Of a stretch of 64,000 bases of DNA, positions 25,360 to 37,542 are shown one piece after another. Source of the stretch: Phaseolus vulgaris (lineage: Eukaryota; Streptophyta; Magnoliopsida; Fabales; Fabaceae); NCBI RefSeq assembly GCF_000499845.2, contig NC_023753.2, forward strand, positions 10,858,181 through 10,922,180. The letters are read 5' to 3'. Both the position numbers and the translations under genes were made by a program. A model generated the notes under the pieces. The model was not told the DNA's origin. It saw only the letters and a program-made list of their open reading frames with translations, and searched no databases. Position 1 is the first letter of the stretch. Every line of letters starts with the position of its first letter.

Positions 25360-26587
25360 GATATATGACATTTTTTTTATTAGCAAAGAATAGAATTAAA
25401 TTAAAAGGGACATTTCAAACCCTTATACAAGAACCATTCACCACATATAGCTATAACAGATCGAGGCAACCAAACCATAAAAATAAATACAACACTAAGA
25501 AACCAGACACGAAAGGGCTGCCAATACAGCTACAAAAGTGCTTCTGAATTATGCCGCAGAAACAAGGAAACTTGTCCCAGCAACCTGTACCGCATGAGCT
25601 ACATTAAACGCCATCTGGATGCTGCCCCATGACTACAATACCTCTGTTGCAGCCCCAAAAACATCCTGCTGAAACCTGCTTCTAGTCCCTTGGCCCATCT
25701 TGTTGGTACTTCAATGTACACATGACCCCCAAACTGCTTACAACCGGATCACCTACATTGCACAAAACTAGCAACCAACAACATTCCAACCAAATCTTCA
25801 CTTGGATTGCCTTAATTACTAAAGCCAAGTAGATTCCACCTTTTTCACTTACCAACAGCACCTTCCAGGTACACCAATGGGAGCTCCAGATATAAAACCA
25901 ACCACGTCACAAGATCTAAAGCAGCATGTCGGGTTTACCTTCTTATTTGGACAACAGCAAAAATGCGCCTTCCAAAGGACCAATCACTTCAGCTGCTTGT
26001 CACAAATATGCAATATAACTTAGGTCCACCCTGCACCAGCATAGTTGGCTGCAACGCATCAAAACAACCCCTCAACATTAGATTGTTACACCGTGGTCAG
26101 AGATTGATCATAGTCGTGACTCATGCATTTGAAAGATTCAAAAGGAGAGTCCCTTCGCACTCATTCACATAAACTCTCAGCTTTGGCATAAGCTTTCCTT
26201 CATAATAGGATACTCCATCCCAATCTATTCTAGTAGCTACAATCACATTACATCAGGAAAAACTTCTAAAATGCTACCCCACACCACAGCTCCTACTTCA
26301 CTCACCTTTCAACACTTCCTACTGATTTCCTCACCACTTCCTCCCTTAATTTCATCTGCTTCACTACATAACCGTTATGCTTCAAATCTGGATATAGAAA
26401 CAAGCTGTGTGAATATCAGTATTCACATTAACTGCTCAAAAGTTCTAAAAGACCCTGCTCTGTTTGATTTCTGCAACAACTACACAACCACACCACTACA
26501 GAATACTATGCTCCTCCATTATGACCATCAATCATTCCTCCAAAAGCTCCTTGGCTTCGAGTCCATCATCACTAGAGACCTCCCTTT

Positions 26588-29500
26588 TCAGAGTACACTT
26601 TGAAGGCATTGGCTTGGGTTCAGATGCCAATTCGAAGAAGCATACGAAAAGGAGCACACCCTGTGTTTCAACCATAACCAAGTAAGGAGTTGAGCCATTT
26701 GGAAAATTTCTTCAGCGTCAGGTACCCCTAGCTTAAAGATAACACTATTCCTCTTCTCCAAGATGCATCGAACTATTGCCACCCACATACCTTTCAACAC
26801 TTGATTCGGCTTAATAGACATATGAGCCAGATAAAAGTTCTCAAAGTGACACCTCAAATCCTTATGTTGAACAAACATAACACCTATCCACCTGAAGCAT
26901 AAAGACCAAACTCGTTGTGCAAAAGAACACTCCCAGAACAAGTGTTGAGTAGTTTCTTCTGACTCTCTACAAAGCACACAAATAGAAGAGTTTACTGCCA
27001 CCCCTCTCCTAAGAAGATTAACAGAAGTTGGGATTTTGTCGAGTAAGATTCTCCATGCAGTTATAAGGGCTTTAGGCATTGCTTTAACCTGCCAAAGAGA
27101 ACAAAAACCGCTATCATGTGCATCATTGTTTTGATTAGCCAGACGTACATAAGCTGACTTCACAGAGAAGTTCCCTGTGGTATCCCCTCCCCAGACAAGA
27201 ATATCCTTGGATTCCTTGTTCATGATGCCTTTGTTAATGTGCGTAAGCAACTCTTCCTCCAAAAACGGATTCCCAATCAAACCTAGCCCTCCTCCAATTT
27301 AGCCTCCATTGCCATCCATAAACCTCGCACGTACCTACCTCTCCCACCTTCATTCCTTGATCCATAGAAAGAGAATAAAGTCTAGGATACATAGACTTAA
27401 GATTATTGTTATTAACCGAAGCGTCTTCCCAGAATCTAACATTGCCTCTATCACCAACTTTCCACACAATAGTCTTTTGGAACCAATCATCATCTTCACC
27501 CTCTCCACAAGCTTTAGAAAGATCTCTCCACCACCAAGACTGTCATTTCGAACGGGCTTGGCTTCTTCCTAATTCCGAACCATACTTAGAAAAAAGAATG
27601 TCTTTCCACTTCCCTTTTTCATCCTTCATCAGTCATCATTTCCATTTTTGTCAGCAAAGCATTATTAAAGTTTATGAAATCTTTAATCCCCAACCCTCCT
27701 TTCTCAAGGGGTTTACACACATTCTCCCATCTTACCCATGATATAGACCAGTTATCTCTGCCCCAAGCCCAAAGGAACTTCCTTTGTATACTGATTATTC
27801 TGTTACAAACCGACATCGGTGCTTTAAAGAAGGACAAGTAAAAGAGAGGAATGGCGGTAAACACCGATTTAAGTAAGTAGACTCTTCCTGCCATAGATAA
27901 AAATCTCCCCTTCCAGATACTAAGTCTAGCATTGATTTTGTTTATGACTGGCTCCCAAAACTATTTCTTCCTTGGGTTACCTCCTACTTCTAATCCCAGA
28001 TATTTAAAAGGGATCGTCATGGTCATGCAGTTCAGAGTTTTTGCATAGGTATTGAGGGAGAAGCTATCAACACCAATGCCTGCCAACTTTGATTTGTGGA
28101 AGTTGATTTTTAGACCTGAGGCAAGTTCATAACACCTTAGCATCGCCTTTATAGTGAAGACATTAAAGAATGAGTCTTCGCACATAAACAAAGTGTCAGC
28201 AGCGAATTGTAACAAACAACACTCAATTTCATTCCTCCCCACCTTCTCACCTTTGAGCAAATTCAGTTTTGACACTTGTCTCACTAACCCGGCCAAGCCT
28301 TCAGCTACCACGAGGAAGGGAAACAGAGCTAAAGGATCTCCCTGTCTTAACCCCCTAGAGGGTTTAAATTCCTCCGTAGGGCTACCATTAACCAGAACAA
28401 ACACAAACAACGACTCCAAGCATCCTCTGACCCACGCAATCCATTTAGAATGGAATCCCAACCTTTGTAACATATCAAAGAGGAATTTCCACTTAACCGA
28501 GTCGTACGCCTTTTCGTAGTCCACCTTCAAACAAATCCCACTCCTCCGTTTTCTAGTTACCTCCTCAACCACCTCATTTGCCAGAAGGACACTATCTAAC
28601 CTTCCACGATCCTTCAAAAAAGCTAACTGACTCTCATCAATGACCAGAGAGAGGACATCCTTCATACGAAACGATAACACCTTAGCTATGATCTTATAGA
28701 TGGATCCTACAAGGGAAATTGGTCTGAACTGGTCAAGCGTAGTAGGGTCCCTGACTTTAGGTACAAGTGCGATGAAAGAGGCGTTACACCCCTTTGGAAT
28801 GCACCCCGTTTCCTAAAAGAAGTGCATCGCTTCCACAATGTCAGACTTAAAAGTTTCCCAACTATTCTTGATGAAATTGAAATTGAACCCATTCGGGCCC
28901 GAACTCTTTGAACCTTCACATTGCCAAACAACTTCCTTCACCTCTTCCTCTGTGAAGCTGGACACTATTCTTAAACTAACCTCCGCGGGAAGGGTTTTGA
29001 ACTCCACAATACCAAGATTAACCCCACAATCATGTGTAACCAAGAATCTTTGATTAAATGTACTCTTAGCTTCCCTACAAATAACTTTCAGCTCTTCACA
29101 CCATTGATGATCAATCTCTACACCTTTGACCTCATTTTTAAGTCTTCTCCACTTGACTCCATTGTGAAAGAATTTAGAATTTGTATCTCCCAACTTAAAC
29201 CAGTTTGCTCTAGATTTTTGTCTACAAAGAGATTCCACCTGCTTATCAATCAGCCTCAACTGACTAAACAACTCCATTCTTCTCAACTGACCGTGCTCCT
29301 CAAGAATATTGTTGTCATCGTTAACATCGAGATCTTCAATATGCCTCAAAATTTGCTTCTTCTTGGACTCTAGACACTCAAACACATTTTTGTTCCATTC
29401 TTTAAGGTCGGCCTTTAGAAGCTTCAATTTATCTTTGAGTTTAGATATGCTATTCCCCTGCACATTATAAGAACACCATTTCTCCTTCACAAAGTCCTTG

Positions 29501-30269
29501 AAACTAGGCTCCATAAACCATGCGTCAATGGTTCTAAAAGGTTTAGACCCCCAATCTTTGACCGAAAATTTCACCACTATAGCGCAATGGTCGGATACCA
29601 CTCTCGGTTGTACATATTGCTTGCAAGACGGCCAAATTTGAAGCCACTCTTAGGAAACAAGAAACCTATCTAATCTGCTTTTACCTGTACCATTTGACTT
29701 GAACCAAGTATATTTTTGACCTACTACGGACACGTCCACCAAGTAATTGCTTTCAATAAAATCATTAAAGCCACTAATCTCCTTTTTTTTGACTAGAATT
29801 GCCTCTAACTCCTTTCCTTTCATCTTCTCTTCTAACTGCATTAAAATCCCCACAAAAGCACCATGCCACACTTTGATGCATACTCTTAAAAGACGTCAAA
29901 GTTTCCCACTGAGCAACCGTATCACTTAAATTGCATGCTGCATAAACGTTTATCACAACACACAAGCTATTAGATTTAAGGTGTTGGCCCAGAATAACAA
30001 TAAAGCCACTTCCTACAACATGTTTATCATACCGAAATGCTTCTTTGTGCCACATGGATAAGATGCTCCCTGCCCCATTCACTCCTTCATTATGTATCCA
30101 CCCAACATTACTATCTCTCCATAGCGAAAAACATTTATTGTCTGATAAAGTAGATGCTTTTGTCTCTTGCAAACATAAGAATTCCGTACCCTCCTTAGCA
30201 ATAAAGTGTTTCAAATAGCGAGCTTTAGAAACCCCCCAGACCTCTAATATTCATATTGATAATAATCAT
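26588..30269 (-). pseudogene. LINE B ORF2: endonuclease, reverse transcriptase, zf-RVT (broken)
   Basis: The start ATG at 30269 overlaps the stop of the upstream frame (ATGA). The APE-type endonuclease is seen as INMNIRG, CLQETK (catalytic Glu), CGDFNAVRRE, KSRLDR and SDHCAI. The linker (RQKSRANWFKLGDTNSKFFH) and RT follow: QFRPISLVGSIYKI, YEKAYDSVKW with the first catalytic Asp, and GLRQGDPLA. The normally invariant (F/Y)ADD reads FAAD near 28200, so one catalytic aspartate is lost. The C-terminus has MAGRVYLLKSVF and a zf-RVT finger (CVLCRESEETTQHLFWEC). Breaks include a frameshift right after RGLGG, a frameshift in the endonuclease near 29870, a TAG after AMHFF at 28813, and further shifts near 27960 and 27470. 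Confidence 0.9.
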
Positions 30270-31876
30270 AACACACCGGCATCCTCCTCAGACGACATCA
30301 TTACTTCGTTATCTCTAACCTCCATACAATCCATTTCTCTAATCACTGCCTCCTCATTACCTGAACATTTCATCCCCAGATGTTTACCCGTTCCCCACAA
30401 CTTGACAGATTCAGTATCATTCCATTCGACCCTCAGACGGTTATTACAATTGATAATATCACTATCAGTTCCGGCTTTAGAGCAGAGGCTTAACCTGGAT
30501 GAGGATCTGATCCCATATTGAAGGGTTCCTTGGCCTCCCTTGGACATCCTTCGTGGTTGTGCAGAGGTCGCACCCAATTCCCAGAGAGCGCGTATCCTCT
30601 GGACTCTCTCTGGTGACTTGAACCCTTCCTTCGCACCTGCATCTTCCTCCCAGTGCCATCGGTCCTCCTTTCTAACACTAAATTATCCTCGATTCCCTCT
30701 TCGCAGAGACTTTGATTATGGTTATTAAGAAGGTCCTTGTCGCTGCATTCCGAGGAGCTTCCGTCATTGCCGCACCGCTTAACAAAAGGAGTTTCTTCTG
30801 TTTTAGTCAGTGTATTCGCCTTTCCTTTCGTCGGTAGGGGTGCCCCATATAACAACTCACCTGAACGATTCTCCATCTCACCTTCGACGTCACCGGAGTA
30901 GACAGGCGAAGCCTTCGGACTTCCTGTCACTCCTAACATGTCCCCTGAATGACCCTCTGCCTCTCTACCCCCACCTCCCGTATTCACAGGGCCCAATAAC
31001 AAAGTTTTTTGATTTTGGGCTTCAACGACAAAAAGATGGCCCACACATGTTTCAGGCCAAGTAACCTTTGCACAAGATAATTGTACCTCAGCTAAGTTAG
31101 CCAAAGAATTTTGAATAATCATGCAAGCTGCGTTGACCTGTTGTGCCACTGATAAAGCTGCCCCTACATCAGAACCTACCTTCTCACGCATTGCCTTATT
31201 TGAGTAGGAGGATCTGTCTTTTTGCTGACACACCAAATCATTCTGACAACACTCTTCCAAGAGCTTCTTTTTTTGTCTCTAGCGGAGCACAAACTTTGTC
31301 TCCTTCCTTGGTCGCCTCCGGTTGCCGTAAAACACCACCGTCATCACCGTTCTCATCCCCATCATCACTAGATCTTGACGAGAAAATCGTTTCCTCAACA
31401 AAGGATTCCATTGAAGAAACGCTATCTGAGGAGTCGTAGTGATTCACGGGGCAATTACACACTCCTACCCCTTGCAAGGGTTCCTCCTCAACTAGAGAAA
31501 TATTAAAAGCTTTTCCATTAATCTGAAAGGCCTTTACCACCCCTTCTTTACAGGACAACGACATACGAACCTGGAAACGAGCAAATTCTAGGTTCTCCCA
31601 TGATAATGTAGCCTCATCTATGGTTACCACAGACGCTGCTTCTCCAACCACCTTTGTAAGGCATTCCTTGGTCCACAAAGATATGGGTAGACCATAACAT
31701 CTGACCCATACCAATCTGTGGTTCGCTACACATGCTTCAGACCATGGTTCTACGTCCTTGAACACACTTACAAACCAGTCTTTGTTTAGCTTAATAATGT
31801 CTTCCATATGATCCCCTTCCTTAGGTGTTAGGAGTACCATGTTATCTCCCATAAATCTAACTTTAACCATACTCAT
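30266..31876 (-). pseudogene. LINE B ORF1b: second ORF with DUF4283-like domain (frameshifted)
   Basis: Begins at the ATG of an ATGA overlap with ORF1a. The first 130 residues (VKVRFMGDNMVLLTPKEGDH, RLVWVRCYGLPISLW) form a conserved globular domain of the type found in plant LINE ORF1 proteins. Then comes an acidic, low-complexity region. The frame slips in an A7 run near 31260 and again near 30640; the homologous copy in LINE C reads through the first site, so the slip is a lesion of this copy. The final segment (RMSKGGQGTLQYG to DAGVL) ends in the TGA that overlaps the ORF2 start. Role inferred: RNA-binding/RNP partner of ORF1a. Confidence 0.75.
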
Positions 31877-32538
31877 CCCCCTTTGATAAGTTCTTCACAT
31901 AGTAAATCAAAGTTCATGTCTTCGGACATCCATCCAACTGCACTGTTAGCCATCCAAGGAAGAACTTGTGACTTAGTTTCAAAGACAAGACCTTTCCACT
32001 TCTCTTGTGAGGTATTTCTAACTACATAAGCATAAGAGTGACTCACGTTATGTGCCCTTTTGACATCCTTTCCTTTTTTTTTTTCTCTCCATACCTCCTT
32101 ACTTTTTGGCTTCACAGGTTCATGAGTGAAATGATTTTTGGCCTGTATGGGTAAATCAGACTCACCACCTAATTGTGCAGATACAACTCTCTTGTATTTA
32201 GGTATGTTCACATATAACTTCATGTTGCCAATGTAGATTTGATCCAACTGCTTCTCTAGACAAAACACATTTTCCACATCAAATAACCTCACAAAACCAA
32301 ATCTTCTTCCCCATCTATTAAGACGTTTTGAGATGAATACCTCTTTCACCCTAGCCCATTTCTGAAAGATCTTTAGCATGTCATATTCGCCAAAGCCACC
32401 TGGAAAATTTGAAAAGAAGAACGTAAAGTAATTATTCACCGAAAAAAAATTTCTATGCTCCTCAGTTTTCCGTCGGTGGCCTTCTCTCTCCCTCCTCCAA
32501 CGTTCCTCCCTAGTCCTCCGCCAGCGCTCCTCCTTCAT
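31873..32538 (-). CDS. LINE B ORF1a: RRM-containing protein (intact frame)
   Basis: 221 residues. A very basic N-terminus contains a repeated EERWRR motif, then an RNA recognition motif at roughly residues 36-110: RNP2-like FFFSNFPGG and RNP1-like GRRFGFVRLFD, ending MKLYVNIPKYKR. A second conserved block near the C-terminus (VLPWMANSAVGWM, then LLCEELIKGG) is shared with LINE C. The protein should bind element RNA in the retrotransposition complex. The stop TGA overlaps the next ATG. This is the only undamaged ORF of the element; it is transposon, not host, coding sequence. Confidence 0.8.
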   Translation of the reverse strand: MKEERWRRTREERWRREREGHRRKTEEHRNFFSVNNYFTFFFSNFPGGFGEYDMLKIFQKWARVKEVFISKRLNRWGRRFGFVRLFDVENVFCLEKQLDQIYIGNMKLYVNIPKYKRVVSAQLGGESDLPIQAKNHFTHEPVKPKSKEVWREKKKGKDVKRAHNVSHSYAYVVRNTSQEKWKGLVFETKSQVLPWMANSAVGWMSEDMNFDLLCEELIKGG

Positions 32539-32611
32539 GACCGTGTTTTAATCAGTCACATTTTATATGAATATCCATTGAAATGATTCAACAAGTACAA
32601 GACATATGACA

Positions 32612-33314
32612 TATACTTATGTTATAATGTATTTATTTAGATATTTGGTATGCAGGATGACTTTAATGGGTACATAAGGTGACTGTTAAACTTTCCATTT
32701 GTAACTGTCATTTTGAGGTTCGACAAAGAGCAAATGGGTCAAGGAAGAAATACATGTTTATTGGAAAGTACTGTAACTTGTACAAAATAATGTGATTTTA
32801 CTTTTAAATTATTTTAAATTATAGAATAAATCATTTTGCAATGGAGAAGTTTGAGGGTTGAAGGTAATATGTGTGATTTATAATCATGAATTTTTTTTAT
32901 GAAAACAAAATTTGTAGATATTTTATCTACGGACATACATCCTTAAATAATATTAATAATAAAATATTACCCACCGATATAGATCTGTATGTAAATTACT
33001 TATATCTTTATATTTGTAGATAAATTTATCTAAATATTTATATATGTAGATATCACTTACTATTATATCTGTATATAGTATTAATAATATTAATATTAAT
33101 TATGATAATAATAATATTATAATTATTAATATTATTATGAATACTATTTCTATTATTATTATTTATTATTATAAATAATATTAATAAAAATAAAAAATAA
33201 AAAATAAAACAAAAATATTTTATCATTATTATTATTATTTTTAATAATTTTTTTGATAATAATAATAATATTATTATTACTATTATTTTATTATTATTAT
33301 ATATTTTATTTTGC
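32612..33314. other. AT-rich spacer with TTA/TAA-rich tract
   Basis: I see no gene. 33060-33310 is a degenerate (ATT)n/(AAT)n low-complexity region that leads into the hAT-like fragment. Confidence 0.55.
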
Positions 33315-33480
33315 AGGCCAGCAAACCAACCTGTCCCGCCCCGCTGTTGGCCTTCGCGAGTTGCGGTTATGCGGGATGAGTCTAAGCGGGTCAGCGAGCT
33401 AGATTAGTGAACCCGCCCTACCCTTTTTAGTAGCGGGCCGCAGGTCGGTCCTCATGGTCCACTCTACATTGCCACCTCTA
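33315..33480. mobile_element. hAT-like MITE end fragment
   Basis: GC-rich block with CGGGCCGC and GCCCGCC motifs, ending ATTGCCACCTCTA. Its reverse complement TAGAGGTGGCAA matches the terminus of the intact hAT MITE at 43598. The left inverted terminus is not seen, so it is truncated or decayed into the preceding low-complexity tract. Confidence 0.5.
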
Positions 33481-33689
33481 GCTTGTACCCATATTGGCAT
33501 AAAATACGCTCTAACAAATGGCAATGTATACACGTACCTAGATGAGCATATCAAAAGAACATGAATATCAACTCGAATGAACTACTAAGATGATGGTCAT
33601 CGTAAGGATTCCAAATTATCCTTGCATGGGTCAGACCATCCAACTGCATATACATAATGCTAACATTGTGTAGTAAGCGGATTGGGGAG

Positions 33690-34795
33690 GCCTTCGTTTA
33701 CCATTGGGACGCGTGTTCTCACTTTAATCAGTTTTACCTTGATTGAACTTCTCAGAAGACTAAGAAATATTGAAGGTGTTTGTGGATTGCTATGATTGGG
33801 GAAATTTAGAAACAAAGGAACCTCGTTATCTTTAAGAATGGTAGAGTGGATTGTCTGGAGATCTTCACCTTGGCCCAACTCAAGGTGTGGTCTTGGCTCA
33901 CGAGTAGAGTAAACAATGTTTCATTTACGTATGCTTAATGGTGTCTGGACCCTTTGTTCTATTTGAAGTCAATTAAAAAGTAAATGTGGAGTTGGGGTCT
34001 TTGTGAGTTTTGGTATGTGTTGCAGGTTTGTCAGGTGGTTCCGGGGTTTTGAAGCTTATTGATTTATTTCTTCTTATTGTTTTACTTTTCCCCTTTTGGA
34101 TGGAAGAACTTGATAGGATCTTGGTAGGTTTTTTGGTTGGAGCTCTTGACCTACTAGGGTAATGAGCCTTTAAAATGGACGTTGTCGGGCAGTGCTAGTG
34201 GGGGGAATCTTGTGGGGGCCGGTAGGTTAGCTTAGTTAACTTTGATATATCTTGTTTTTATGGTTTGGGTTCTACTAACGTTGGTCTTTGGCCAACAAAG
34301 GGGTTTATTCTTGGTTGTAGGTTGTAAGTTGGAATCTGGTGTTTTATAGGTAAGCTTAGTTTTTTGCTTTATCTCTGGTGGTGTGTTTTGATCAGGGTTT
34401 ATGGAAATCGGACATATCGGCATGAAGGTAAAGGTACTCTAGGCTTTGAAGAAGAGTGGTTCTTTTAGCATGATGTTGTGAGTTTGGCTGTGGGTAAGGG
34501 ATTTGAGTTGTATTAGTTTTTTGATTTGTAACTATGTTTGTAGAATTTTGGTTGTAGTAGGATTTGTTTTGTGTGTATTGTTTGGACTAAAGACTGGTTG
34601 TATGAACCTGGATAGGGGAGTAAGGGCTAACTTGCGTGGTTTGCCACTCCTTTCTTTTGAGGTTGGGTTTGGAGGTCTGTAGAGCCTGAATGGTCAGGTT
34701 TTGTGCATGTTGGATTTGGCTATATAATGTATAAGGGTTGAGACACCTGTGAAGTATCTCCTTTTATTATATTTATTTTTTTGCTGAGAAAAAAT
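33690..34795 (+). mobile_element. LINE F: 5'-truncated 3' end of an L1-type LINE
   Basis: Plus-strand remnant of the last ~100 codons of ORF2 (KQRNLVIFKNGRVD, LAQLKVWSWLTSRVNNVSF, LDPLFYLKSIKK then stop), interrupted by in-frame stops, followed by a ~800-base G/T-rich 3' UTR and an A-rich tail at 34784-34797. The protein matches the C-terminus of LINE B in order and spacing. Its 5' truncation is typical of aborted target-primed reverse transcription. Confidence 0.75.
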
Positions 34796-34797
34796 AA

Positions 34798-36917
34798 ACA
34801 TTGTGTATATATCGCCTAGTGACATATTTTCTTGTTCATGAGTCAACCCCTAATAAAGTGAGATTCATATATTTCACTCCTATCCTTAAAAAGTGCTCGT
34901 GTATCAATGCCTATTACAATTTCAACAAAAAAAAATTGTTCATATATTCATATGAAAATAAATCTACCTTATACAAATTATATATATTATCTACCTGTAA
35001 AATCGTAATATAACTGTCCAATTATTTTTTTTTGAACAAACACATATTCCTTAACTAGTCCTACATCTGAGTCACATGTATTATTTCCTCAAGTCTTTAT
35101 ACATTTATTATACTAATAAAAAATGAATTTACTCAATTTACCTATTTATAACAATAGAATAAAAAAATTTACATATTTTTACCAAATATTAACTATAATT
35201 AGAAAATAATATTATTAAAATAATAAATAAAAATTAAAGTGTTAATATAATTAAGTAATAATAAATAAATTAAGTAGTCAAACTGTGGATACATTGAAAA
35301 ATGTTATAATATTAAAAAACTGAAAATGTCAATCTATATAATTAAAAATAATAAATAATTAATAAAAATGATAAAAAATTATTATTAATGGTTTACAAGT
35401 AAAACCACCCACCATATTCATTAATTTAACTTGCAACTGCATACCATGTTTAAAAAATCTACATCATTGATTAGATACAGAGCAAACTAACAGTGTCGAT
35501 TACTACCATCGCTAACTCGTTTTGAGAATCTATACTGCGGAACGGATTTATTTTTTGCAATAGGGTCCAAGATCCCAACCTTCTTTTACCAGTCAATAAT
35601 ATTTGTTTTAGGCAGAAAATTATTTTATAATTGAAATTTGTTCTTAATTAGAAGTATTTTGCTATGCTACCTTTTTTTGTGTAATGTTATTTATATATTG
35701 TGTATCATCGTTTATTAATCAGTGAAAATCATTCAAATTTATTTTATATATTACTTTTCAAAATTTCTAGAGTAATAATTAACAAAGACTTATTAATTGA
35801 CATTAAAAATCAGTTATTTAAAACCACGAACACTTTTCACTTTCTAAAATTAATATATCTAAGATAGTTTTTATTTAAAGAATTTGACGGTGACAATAAT
35901 GATACTTGAATGTTATTTAATCGTGTTATTTTATAACATATTTTATTTAATATAGTATTATTCAAAAGATAATTATATCATATATTTTTAATAAATATTA
36001 TATTTATCCCATTTGATAACATATATAGTTCATTATATTTTCTTCTTTCTTAACAAAATAATTAAGCATAAAGTATTTTCTCTTTTCAAAAGTATCTTTT
36101 TATAATACATATTATGATTGTTTTGAATATATAACTTTTTCTTTTTTTTAATAAAAATACTATTATTTATAAAATTTAAGAAAAATTAAGAATTTTGGGG
36201 TTGCCATGACATCTTTCCTATCGAAGAGACTCTTTTACTAGCTGCCTTCCCTAGTTGTCATTTGTTATAACTAATCATATTTTTCTTTACTATTACGAAT
36301 AATTTAACTCTTTTTTCTGGGTACTTTAGGGGTATCAAAGTGAAGAAATGAATATCTTTGCCAAAATGGGCTTGCATATTTAGATATAATATTATATTGT
36401 CAAGTATATTTGTGCATATATGTTATAAAATCCTACTGTCAAAATTTGATACCTGGGCCAACTCCAATGCATTACTTGTTACTTTTTGTTTTTGTAAAAG
36501 GGAAAAACATGCTTACATCAATTCACGTGCAAATGGACAAGCAAATAGATAACTTTGATATGCAAGTCAGAGCCTTTTGTTCATGAATGATTGAGTTAAT
36601 CACAATGGGGACAGACAAAACTATTCCTATATACTTTCAATAATTCACTGCATATCATAAAATAATAGATTGCAAGCTCGTTTTTTCCTTTCAAAACCAA
36701 CACTTTTAATAATTAAAATGTTAACAAAAATATTTTTTTTTTCTAAATCAAATGAACAAACTTAATCAGCTTATACCGAAAAACTAAATAGAACATATAC
36801 AGATATTGCATGGAACTGATTTTAGAGGCAGTGTCATTGTAGCAGCTGCCTCAGCCACTGCCTAGAGCATTGCTGCACCAGTGTTGATACTGCCCTTCAT
36901 ATACTGCACTTTTTTTT
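34798..36917. other. AT-rich spacer, then probable LINE C leader
   Basis: I recognise no gene. The last ~130 bases (from about 36790, GC-richer) directly precede the ORF1a start of LINE C and are probably its 5' UTR. Confidence 0.5.
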
Positions 36918-37542
36918 ATGGCATTCTACGGCTCTGGTAAGGATCAGAGACCACAACATTCATCAAGTAGCTTTACAACTTTCATCTTCTCAAATTTTCC
37001 AGATAATTATGGGGAATACGATAGGATCAAGATCTTCCGGTGATGGACTAGGGTAAAGGAAGTGTTCAACAGGTGGGGGGAGAAGATTTGGGTTTTTGAG
37101 GCTCTTTGATGTGGAAAACACAAGTACGCTGGAGAGGGAGCTGGACCAAGTTCGCGTAGGCAATATGAAACTCTATGTCAATATTCCGCGTTATAGAAGA
37201 GCAGAGTTGGAGCAACCGGTGAGTCACACAAAATCTGCGGTGGAACAACCATACCGTAAGTTCAATGAAGCTAGGAAACGCTACAAACAAGAACCAAGGG
37301 AGAAAAACAACAAAGAGGTATGAAGGGTTAAGAAAGGGAAGGAGAAGAATGAATGGAGAGTGATCAAAGAAAAGCAATCCTACGCGGGTGCAGTGAAAAA
37401 ATCTTCAAAAGGAGTATGGAAGGTTCCTATTATTGAAACCAAGCAACAAGTCCTACCTTGGATGTCTAATAGTGCAATGAGGCATATATTAACAAATTTA
37501 AGCTATAATCAGTTGTGTGAAGAATTCATCATGGGGGGATGA
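36918..37542 (+). pseudogene. LINE C ORF1a: RRM protein (broken)
   Basis: Start ATG at 36918 (MAFYGSGKD). The RRM is recognisable as FIFSNFPDNYGEYD, then, in shifted frames, RRFGFLRLFDVEN and NMKLYVNIPRYRR. There is an in-frame TGA after IKIFR, a frameshift near 37085 and a stop at 37321. The C-terminal block VLPWMSNSAMRH then LCEEFIMGG matches LINE B. The final TGA (37540-37542) overlaps the ATG of ORF1b. Confidence 0.8.

Larger units (their letters stand above)
25371..32600 (-). mobile_element. LINE B: near full-length RRM-type L1 retrotransposon
   Basis: Minus-strand non-LTR retrotransposon of about 7.2 kb. The 3' end is an oligo(A) (plus-strand T8 at 25371-25378) after a ~1.2-kb 3' UTR. 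The element contains an RRM ORF, a second ORF and an endonuclease/RT ORF, listed separately. A candidate target-site duplication, GATATATGACA (25360-25370) and GACATATGACA (32601-32611), abuts both ends with one mismatch, which would make the copy full-length. Frameshifts and stops in ORF1b and ORF2 and a damaged RT catalytic box show it is dead. An RRM in ORF1 is known for the BNR-type subclade of plant L1 elements. Confidence 0.88.
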
